A DNA stretch of 64,000 nt from the NCBI RefSeq assembly GCF_900446215.1, contig NZ_UAQZ01000007.1:124001-188000 (forward strand). The letters run 5' to 3'. Under the pieces are notes generated by a model. The model was not told the DNA's origin, did no database searches, and worked only from the letters and a program-made list of their open reading frames with translations. This stretch comes from Burkholderia cenocepacia (lineage in GTDB: Bacteria > Pseudomonadota > Gammaproteobacteria > Burkholderiales > Burkholderiaceae). This document shows positions 44,834 to 53,100 of this stretch, one piece after another; the first letter of the stretch is position 1, and each line of letters starts with the position of its first letter. The translations under genes were made by a program, and so were the position numbers.

Positions 44834-45979
44834 TCAGGCGACCAGACGCGAGACGAACGCGTCGAGGTTCGCGGGGTTGTCGATCGAGACCGACTGCAGC
44901 AGCCGGCCGGCCTTCGCGCGGTAGTCGTCGAGGCGTTCGTCGTGATGCAGCCACGCTTCGAGCAGCGCGCGGCCGCCCGCGGCCGAGTCGAAGTCCGGGT
45001 AGTAGTAGCCGGCGTCGCCGATCAGCGTCGAGTTGTGGATCAGCGGATAACCGCCGTACAGCACGTCGTAATACAGATAGTTCTGCCCGTTTTCCCAGTG
45101 ATGCGACACGACCGCATCAGCATGGCGCGCCATGAAGCCTGGCAGGTCGAGGCGCGGTTCGAAGGTCGCCTTGTGCTGGCGCACGAGATCGAGGCTGTTC
45201 GCGAAGTGCACGAAGGTCGGATGTTCCTTCATGTGCATCGCGTTGACGACGAACATGTGCTGCACCGCGTCCGGCCGCGCGCGGTAGAACGCGTCGCACG
45301 CCAGCATCGGGTAGTGGCAGGACTTCGCGACCGAGATGTTCGGTTCGAGCATCGCGAGGCGCCACGGGCGGGCGCCGGGCTGATAGCCGAACGTCGCCCC
45401 TTCGCCGGCGATCGCGGCGACGCGGCGCTCGAGGAAGTACGGCGACCAGATGTGCGGCATCAGATGGACGGGCGCGCGCAGGATCGTCTGCAGCATCGGC
45501 GCGGCGGTCTTGTCGTATTGCGGCAGCAGCCACACTTCGTCGAACGGTGCGCCGTTGAACACGTGCCCCGACGGTTTCCCGAAGATCGGCGTTTCGCACA
45601 GGCCCGCATACACGTGCCCGCAGAAGAACGCGGCGATCTTCTTGCCGAGCGCCTTCATGTGCCGCAGCCACTCGACCGGCAACTGCGCGCCCATTTCGAT
45701 CACGACGTCGAGTTCGTGCGTGACGTCGGCGGGTTTCACCAGCGGGATGTCGAGGCCGTCGAGTTCGAGGCCGGCCGGCAGCGCGTTGGCGTCGCCGCCG
45801 TTCAGGAAATAGACGGGGCCGACGCGATCCGAGTGCTTGAGCATCATCGCGAGGAACGCGATGTTCTGGTGAATGCCGTTTTCCCAGATCGCCTGGCCGT
45901 CGCGCGCAAACAGCGAGATGCCGACCGCCGGCCGTTGCTTGCGGGTGCCGCCCGCGGCGGCTTCATTGATGTCCGTCAC
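44834..45979 (-). CDS. DUF2827 family protein, GT-B-like (paralogue 4)
   Basis: A 381-residue paralogue and first gene of the five-gene operon. It starts at GTG (VTDINEAAAGG) with AGAGG upstream. Shared motifs are VGISLFARDGQAIWENGIHQNIAFLAMMLKHSDRV, DVVIEMGAQLP, LEPNISVAKSCHYPML, AVVSHHWENGQNYLYYDVLYGGYPLIHNSTLIGDAGYYYPDFD. A central HVYAGLCETPIFGKPSGHVFNGAPFDEVWLLPQYD stretch corresponds to the paralogues' GNDYVI...VWTIPEFE region. Upstream lie 390 bp without a gene, after the terminator of the OmpA-like gene, so the operon probably has its own promoter there. Confidence 0.82.
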   Translation of the reverse strand: MTDINEAAAGGTRKQRPAVGISLFARDGQAIWENGIHQNIAFLAMMLKHSDRVGPVYFLNGGDANALPAGLELDGLDIPLVKPADVTHELDVVIEMGAQLPVEWLRHMKALGKKIAAFFCGHVYAGLCETPIFGKPSGHVFNGAPFDEVWLLPQYDKTAAPMLQTILRAPVHLMPHIWSPYFLERRVAAIAGEGATFGYQPGARPWRLAMLEPNISVAKSCHYPMLACDAFYRARPDAVQHMFVVNAMHMKEHPTFVHFANSLDLVRQHKATFEPRLDLPGFMARHADAVVSHHWENGQNYLYYDVLYGGYPLIHNSTLIGDAGYYYPDFDSAAGGRALLEAWLHHDERLDDYRAKAGRLLQSVSIDNPANLDAFVSRLVA

Positions 45980-46341
45980 CGGTTGGTTTCCTCTGCGGCG
46001 TCATGCGTCCGGGCATCGCGTCGAGCGTATGGCCGGCAGCGGCGCGCCGTGGATCGTCATGGTTGGATTCGCGCCGGTGCGCCGCGGTGCACGAATCGGG
46101 CGACGAGATTCGCGCGGGCGGCAGCCGGATTCCGGCGTGTCGCCGGGCACGCCTGGCACGGCGCGCGTCGGGCAGGCTGCCCCGGCGACTGTCTGCGGCG
46201 ATTGTGGCATGGAAACCGCCGGTTTTGGCAGGACGTGACGAACTTTGACATAGCCGCCGGCCAACGGAAACGGGCGCAGGCGTTGCGGCGCCCGGTGGTC
46301 CGGCGGCGTGCCGGCGCGGCGCGGACGGCACGCCGGATCGC
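45980..46341. other. Intergenic region upstream of the glycosylation operon
   Basis: About 360 bp with no supported gene. It must hold the promoter of the leftward five-gene operon. A small A/T-richer patch near 46220-46260 is the likeliest core promoter region. No operator was recognised. Confidence 0.4.
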
Positions 46342-46361
46342 GCGGCCGCACGGGCGGCCGC
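46342..46361 (-). terminator. Hairpin after the OmpA-like gene
   Basis: GCGGCCGC (46342-46349) and GCGGCCGC (46354-46361) are self-complementary arms with a 4-nt loop, 7 bp after the OmpA-like stop. No T tract follows on the minus strand. Confidence 0.5.
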
Positions 46362-46368
46362 AGGCGGC

Positions 46369-47031
46369 TCAGTGCTGCAGCCGGATTTCGACGCGGCGGT
46401 TGCTGGCGCGGCCTTCCGGCGTCGCGTTGGATGCGACCGGATCGGCCTTGCCGCGGCCCGAGACCGTCATCGAGTCGGTCTTGAGCCCGTGCGCCTTCAG
46501 ATAGGCGGCGACCGATTCGGCCCGGCGCTTCGACAGCGCGAGGTTGTAGTCGTCGCTGCCCACCGAATCGGTGAAGCCGGTGACCGTCACTTGCGAGTAC
46601 GTGCGGTCGGCGCGCTCGCTCAGCAGCCGGTCCAGCGATTCGCGCGCGGTCGGCGCGAGCGTCGCGTGGTCGGTGGCGAACAGCGCGTCGCCCGACAGGT
46701 TCACGCGTTCGACCACGGCGGCGGCCGGCTCGGCGGCCGAGGCCGCTTCGGCCGGTGCGGCGCCGCACTGGAAGACCAGCGTGGCCGGATCGGATTTGTC
46801 GCGCAGCGCGCGGGCCGAGTCCACGGCGCGCACGGGCTCGTCGCCGCAGATCTTGCGGGCGGCCTTCATGCAGGTCTGCGGGCCCGACAGCAGGCCGTGG
46901 CAGTCCACCTGGAAGGTGCGCACGCCGTCGCGCGGCTGCAGTTCGGAGGCGCTGAAGGTCGGGCCGGATGCGGTCGAGCACGCGGCGAGGGCCGTTGCGG
47001 AAAGCGCGAGCGCAAGAGCGAGTTTGTTCAC
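46369..47031 (-). CDS. OmpA-family lipoprotein
   Basis: A 220-residue outer-membrane lipoprotein starting at GTG with AAGGACGTCACC upstream. The signal peptide ends with lipobox ALAAC, followed by STASGPTF. Residues about 110-218 form an OmpA-C peptidoglycan-binding domain: SGDALFATDHATLAPTARESLDRL, TVTGFTDSVGSDDYNLALSKRRAESVAAYLKAHG, and NRRVEIRL at the end (Asp and Arg ligands for diaminopimelate present). Two pairs of Cys in the N-terminal part (VDCHGLL, TCMKAARKICG) may form disulfides. It lies 120 bp downstream of the giant autotransporter gene on the same strand and may help anchor or assemble it. Confidence 0.88.
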   Translation of the reverse strand: MNKLALALALSATALAACSTASGPTFSASELQPRDGVRTFQVDCHGLLSGPQTCMKAARKICGDEPVRAVDSARALRDKSDPATLVFQCGAAPAEAASAAEPAAAVVERVNLSGDALFATDHATLAPTARESLDRLLSERADRTYSQVTVTGFTDSVGSDDYNLALSKRRAESVAAYLKAHGLKTDSMTVSGRGKADPVASNATPEGRASNRRVEIRLQH

Positions 47032-47062
47032 GGTGACGTCCTTAAAGCTTGGGTTGACCGAG

Positions 47063-47144
47063 GCCCGCCGCGCGGTGCGCGGCGGGCTCGTCCTGCCGTC
47101 GGAGCCGCGGGCCGCCCGGCTGGCGAGCCGGACGGCCGGGCGGC
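47063..47144 (-). terminator. Two strong hairpins after the adhesin gene
   Basis: One hairpin has perfect 11-bp arms (47063-47073, 47077-47087) with a 3-nt loop; the second has 10-bp arms (47111-47120, 47135-47144). Both lie in the 120-bp gap between the autotransporter stop and the OmpA-like start. They may terminate the adhesin transcript or reduce read-through into the lipoprotein gene. Confidence 0.6.
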
Positions 47145-47152
47145 GCGACGCA

Positions 47153-50100
47153 TTACTTCCACTGATACAGCATGCCGGCGCCGATCACCTTCTGACCGCC
47201 GCTGAAGCCGCCGTTGATCGACGCCTTCAGGTTCTCCGTGATGCGCGCCTGCATGTTGACCGCCATCGCCTTCTGGCCGAGGAAGGTCGACGTGCCCACG
47301 CCCATCCCGAAGTTGGCGTCGCGATCGAGCTGCGGGATCGACGCCATCGCGCCGACGGCCGCGATACCCTGCTTCGCCATCTGGTCGGTCTGCTGCAGTT
47401 GCGAACCCAGCGAGTTGATCTGCGCCTGCTGGCCCGACAGTGCCGTCGACAGCGTCGTCTGCACCTGCGTCAGCTGGTTCACGTTCACCGCGTCGGTGCC
47501 TTGCGTACCCGGCGCGACGTTCGTGATCTGGCGCTGCTGCTGGTCGCTACCGACCGACACCACGTTCGAGCGACCGCCGTCGTTCGAACCCGCGCCGATC
47601 GCCACCGAGTTCGAGCCGGCGGTGACGACCGGGACGTCGGTGCCCTTGCCGTTCATGTCGGCCGCGATGCCGTTGTTGTTGGCTGCACGCGTCGTGTTGT
47701 TGTTGATCGACGTCGACAACTGGTTCAACTGGTTGTTGATGTTCGTCACGCCGGTCGACAGCGATGCCACGTTGCTGTTCGTCGTGCTCAGGCCGGTGGA
47801 CAGCGAACCGATGCCGGTCGAAGTCGACGTCGACAGCGAGTTGACGTTGCTGTTCGTCGTGCTGAGGCCCGTCGACAGCGAGTTGATCGCGGTCGAGGTC
47901 GACGTGGACAGCGAGGCCACGTTGCTGTTCGTCGTGCTCAGGCCGGTCGACAGCGAGTTGATGCCGGTCGACAGGGATGCGACGTTCGACGCGGTGGACG
48001 TCGACAGCGCGTTGATCGCGTTGTTCGTCGCGTTCAGCTGGCTGCCGTTGATCGCGTCCGTGCTCGTGGCCGAGATCCGACCCGCGGCGACGTTCGTGAT
48101 CTGGCGTTCCTGGCCCGGTGCGCCGACGCTCACCACGCCGACCGGCGAGCCGCCCGCGAACGGGTACGTGACGCCGCCGATCGTGGCGCTCGAGGTGCCG
48201 ACCGCCGCGGCCGTGACCGAGTTCGCGCCGAGTGCGATCGAGTTCGCGACGTTCGCTTGCGCGTTCGTGCCGAAGGCGAGCGCGTCGGCGGCCGTGGCCT
48301 TGGCGGCCGAGCCGTAGGCCTGTGCGCCGGTGGCGCTGGCCGTGGCCTGGCTGCCCAGCGCGATCGTGTTGTCCGCGGTGGCCTGGTTCGAGCTGCCGAG
48401 GGCGAGCGCGCTGGCGCCGGTTGCCGTGTTCTGGTTGCCGAGGGACACCGCGCCGTCGCCGGTCGCCGTATTGTTCGCACCCATCGCCACGGCGCCGGTA
48501 CCCGTCGCCACGTTCGGATCGCCGATCGCGACCGCGCCATCGCCGGATGCCGTGTTGCCGGAGCCGATCGATACTGCCTTGCCGCCCGTTGCCGATGCGT
48601 TCTGGCCGATCGCGACCGCGCCTGCCGTCTGCGCGTTCGAGCCGTCGCCGACTGCCACGCTGCTCGCGCCCGCCGCGCTGGCGTTCACGCCGGCGGCGAG
48701 AGCATTGGTGCCGGTTGCACCGGTGTTGTCGTAGTTGGCTTGCTGCACGCCGTTGTCGTTGACGCTGTAGTAGTGCGTCTTCGCGGCGTTGATCGCGGTC
48801 GAGGTCGAGGTCGACAGCGACGACACCGAGCTGTTCGTGCTGCTCAGGCCGGTGGACAGCGAGCCGATGCCGGTCGACGTCGAGGTGGACAGCGACAGGA
48901 TCGTGCTGTCCGTGCTGCTCAGGCCGGTGGACAGCGAGCTGATGCCGGTCGAGGTCGAAGTCGACAGGGACGTGATCGAGCTGGTGGCCGACGACAGACC
49001 CGTCGAGGTGGAGGTCGACAGGGAGCTGATCGAGCTGTTGGCCGAGGACAGGCCGGTCGACGTCGAGGTCGACAGGGACGACACCGAGCTGTTGGTCGAG
49101 CTCAGGCCAGTGGACAGCGAGCTGATGCCGGTCGAAGTCGAGGTTGACAGGGACGTGATCGAGCTGTTGGCGGACGACAGGCCGGTCGAGGTGGAGGTCG
49201 ACAGGGACGACACCGAGCTGTTGGTCGAGCTCAGGCCAGTGGACAGCGAGCTGATACCGGTCGAAGTCGAGGTCGAGAGCGACGTGATCGAGCTGTTGGC
49301 CGACGACAGACCGGTCGAAGTCGAAGTCGACAGCGAGGTGATCGAGCTGTTAGCCGACGACAGCCCCGTCGAAGTCGAAGTCGACAGCGACGTGATGGAG
49401 CTATTGGCCGACGACAAGCCGGTCGAAGTCGAGGTCGAGAGCGACGTGATCGAGCTATTCGCCGAGGACAGACCCGTCGAAGTCGAGGTCGAGAGCGACG
49501 TGATGGAGCTGTTTGCCGACGAGAGGCCGGTCGACGTCGAAGTCGACAGCGACGTGATGGAGCTGTTTGCCGACGACAGACCCGTCGAGGTCGAAGTCGA
49601 CAGCGAGGTGATCGAGCTGTTAGCCGACGACAGGCCGGTCGACGTCGAGGTCGAGAGCGAAGTGATCGAGCTGTTAGCCGACGACAGACCGGTCGAGGTC
49701 GAAGTCGACAGCGAGGTGATCGAGCTGTTAGCCGAGGACAGACCCGTCGAGGTCGAAGTCGACAGCGAGGTGATCGAGCTGTTAGCTGACGACAGCCCCG
49801 TCGAGGTCGAGGTCGAGAGCGAAGTGATCGAGCTATTAGCCGACGAGAGGCCGGTCGAAGTCGAGGTCGACAGCGAGGTGATCGAGCTATTAGCCGAAGA
49901 CAACCCCGTCGAAGTCGAAGTCGACAGCGAGGTGATCGAGCTGTTAGCCGACGAGAGGCCGGTCGAGGTCGAAGTCGAGAGCGACGTGATCGAGCTGTTA
50001 GCCGACGAGAGGCCGGTCGAGGTCGAAGTCGACAGCGACGTGATCGAGCTATTCGCGGACGAAAGGCCAGTCGAGGTCGAGGTCGACAGCGACGTGATGG

Positions 50101-53100
50101 AGCTATTGGCCGACGACAAGCCGGTCGAGGTCGAGGTCGACAGCGAAGTGATCGAGCTATTGGCCGACGACAGGCCGGTCGAGGTCGAAGTCGAGAGCGA
50201 CGTGATCGAGCTGTTGGCCGACGACAAGCCCGTCGAAGTCGAAGTCGACAGCGAAGTGATCGAGCTGTTAGCCGACGACAAGCCGGTCGAAGTCGAGGTC
50301 GACAGCGAAGTGATCGAGCTATTGGCCGACGACAGACCGGTCGAGGTCGAAGTCGACAGCGAAGTGATCGAGCTGTTAGCCGACGAGAGACCCGTCGAGG
50401 TCGAGGTCGACAGCGAAGTGATCGAGCTATTGGCCGACGACAGACCCGTCGAGGTCGAAGTCGACAGCGAGGTGATCGAGCTGTTCGCGGACGACAAGCC
50501 TGTCGAAGTCGAAGTCGACAGCGACGTGATCGAGCTGTTTGCCGACGACAGGCCGGTCGAAGTCGAAGTCGAGAGCGACGTGATCGAGCTGTTTGCCGAC
50601 GACAGGCCGGTCGAAGTCGAAGTCGAGAGCGACGTGATCGAGCTATTTGCGGACGAGAGGCCGGTCGAGGTCGAAGTCGAGAGCGACGTGATCGAGCTGT
50701 TAGCCGACGAGAGGCCGGTCGAGGTCGAAGTCGACAGCGACGTGATCGAGCTATTCGCGGACGAAAGGCCAGTCGAGGTCGAGGTCGACAGCGACGTGAT
50801 GGAGCTATTGGCCGACGACAAGCCGGTCGAGGTCGAGGTCGACAGCGAAGTGATCGAGCTATTGGCCGACGACAGGCCGGTCGAGGTCGAAGTCGAGAGC
50901 GACGTGATCGAGCTGTTGGCCGACGACAAGCCCGTCGAAGTCGAAGTCGACAGCGAAGTGATCGAGCTGTTAGCCGACGACAAGCCGGTCGAAGTCGAGG
51001 TCGACAGCGAAGTGATCGAGCTATTGGCCGACGACAGACCGGTCGAGGTCGAAGTCGACAGCGAAGTGATCGAGCTGTTAGCCGACGAGAGACCCGTCGA
51101 GGTCGAGGTCGACAGCGAAGTGATCGAGCTATTGGCCGACGACAGACCCGTCGAGGTCGAAGTCGACAGCGAGGTGATCGAGCTGTTCGCGGACGACAAG
51201 CCGGTCGAAGTCGAAGTCGAGAGCGACGTGATCGAGCTGTTTGCCGACGACAGGCCGGTCGAAGTCGAAGTCGAGAGCGACGTGATCGAGCTGTTTGCCG
51301 ACGACAGGCCGGTCGAAGTCGAAGTCGAGAGCGACGTGATCGAGCTATTTGCGGACGACAGGCCGGTCGAGGTCGAAGTCGACAGCGAGGTGATCGAACT
51401 GTTAGCCGACGAAAGACCCGTCGAGGTCGAGGTCGACAGAGAGGTGATCGAACTGTTAGCCGACGACAGGCCCGTCGAGGTCGAAGTCGACAGCGACGTG
51501 ATGGAGCTATTGGCCGACGACAGACCGGTCGAGGTCGAGGTCGACAGCGAGGTGATCGAGCTGTTCGCGGACGAAAGGCCAGTCGAGGTCGAAGTCGAGA
51601 GTGACGTGATCGAGCTGTTAGCCGACGACAAGCCCGTCGAAGTCGAGGTCGACAACGAGGTGATCGAGCTATTCGCGGACGACAAGCCGGTCGAGGTCGA
51701 GGTCGACAGCGAGGTGATCGAGCTGTTCGCGGACGAAAGGCCAGTCGAGGTCGAAGTCGAGAGTGACGTGATCGAGCTGTTAGCCGACGACAAGCCCGTC
51801 GAAGTCGAGGTCGACAACGAGGTGATCGAGCTATTCGCGGACGACAAGCCGGTCGAGGTCGAGGTCGACAGCGAAGTGATCGAGCTATTGGCCGACGACA
51901 GGCCGGTCGAGGTCGAAGTCGACAGCGAAGTGATCGAGCTGTTAGCCGACGACAAGCCGGTCGAAGTCGAGGTCGACAGCGAAGTGATCGAGCTATTGGC
52001 CGACGACAGACCGGTCGAGGTCGAAGTCGACAGCGACGTGATCGAGCTGTTAGCCGACGACAGACCGGTCGAGGTCGAAGTGGACAGCGACGAAATGGCG
52101 CTGGTCGCAGTACCGACTTGCTGGGCGACCGAATACAGTTGGCTGCCGTTGATCGCGTCGGTACTGGTGGAGGTCACTTGACCCGCGGCGACATTGGTGA
52201 CTTGTCGTTCCTTGCCGGCATCACCCACGCTGACGACGCCGACTGGCTTGGCGCCAGCGAATCCGCTGAACGTCACGCCGTTGACGGTCGCGCTGCTCGT
52301 GGGCGTTGCCGCGACGGTCTTCGAGTCGGCGCCAAGTGCGACGGAGTCGTCTGTGCTGGCGACCGCGCCGAGGCCGATGGCGACGGAGTTGATCGTGCTG
52401 GCGACGGCGCCCGAGCCAATGGCGACAGCGTCGGTGCCCGTTGCGGTGCTGTCGGCGCCGGTCGAGTTCGCGTGGAAGTACTTGATGCCCTGGCTGTTGA
52501 TGTTGTTGATCGCCGAGCCGACGCTGTTGGCGGTCGACGTCGTGCCGTTCGCGTTGTATGTGGTGTACGACGGGGCCGAAACCTTGCCTGTCGTCGGGTC
52601 GTACGTCGAACCGCCGCCAAGTGCCGAGGCGGTGCTGCTGCCGAGGTTGTCCGTCTTCGTCGAGACCGTGCTCAGGCCGGTGGACAGCGAGTTGATGCCG
52701 GTCGAGGTCGAAGTCGACAGCGACGAGATCGAGCTGTTAGCTGACGAGAGGCCGGTCGACGTGGAAGACGACAACGACGTGATCGAGCTGTTTGCCGAGC
52801 TGAGGCCGGTGGACAGCGAATTGATGCCGGTCGAGGTCGACGTGGACAGCGACGAGATCGAGCTGTTAGCCGACGAGAGGCCGGTCGACGTGGAAGTCGA
52901 AAGCGATGTAACCGAGCTGTTTGTCGAGCTGAGGCCGGTGGACAGCGAGTTGATGCCGGTCGAGGTCGAGGTCGAGAGTGACGTGATCGAGCTGTTAGCC
53001 GACGAGAGGCCGGTCGACGTGGAAGACGACAACGACGTGACCGAGCTGTTAGCCGAGCTGAGGCCGGTGGACAGCGAGTTGATTCCGGTCGAGGTCGAAG

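Larger units (their letters stand above)
49260..52090 (-). repeat. 54-bp tandem array coding an 18-residue Ser/Thr repeat
   Basis: About 52 direct copies of 54 bp, all in frame, code on the minus strand for STSTSTGLSSANSSITSL. The units differ at many third codon positions (ACT/ACC, CTG/CTC/TTG, GCT/GCC/GCG, AAC/AAT), yet every unit I read keeps the same residues. Copy number is estimated from length divided by 54, not by counting each unit. Confidence 0.9.

Noticed and set aside
35004..46000. Interpretation of the glycosyltransferase-like genes as an O-antigen or exopolysaccharide locus
   Set aside because: No flippase, polymerase, chain-length regulator, initiating transferase or nucleotide-sugar synthesis gene is present, and the genes sit beside the adhesin instead.
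49260..52090. Regular direct repeats resembling a CRISPR or satellite array
   Set aside because: There are no spacers, the period of 54 bp is wholly coding, and no cas genes are nearby. It is a coding tandem repeat.
48789..52181. A 1,130-codon plus-strand open frame antisense to the adhesin, full of VEVEVDSE and VIELLADDRP repeats
   Set aside because: It is the mirror of the 54-bp array: a 54-base period keeps every frame open if one unit is open. Its residues vary exactly where the adhesin codons wobble, while the adhesin protein is invariant. No ribosome binding site or domain supports it.
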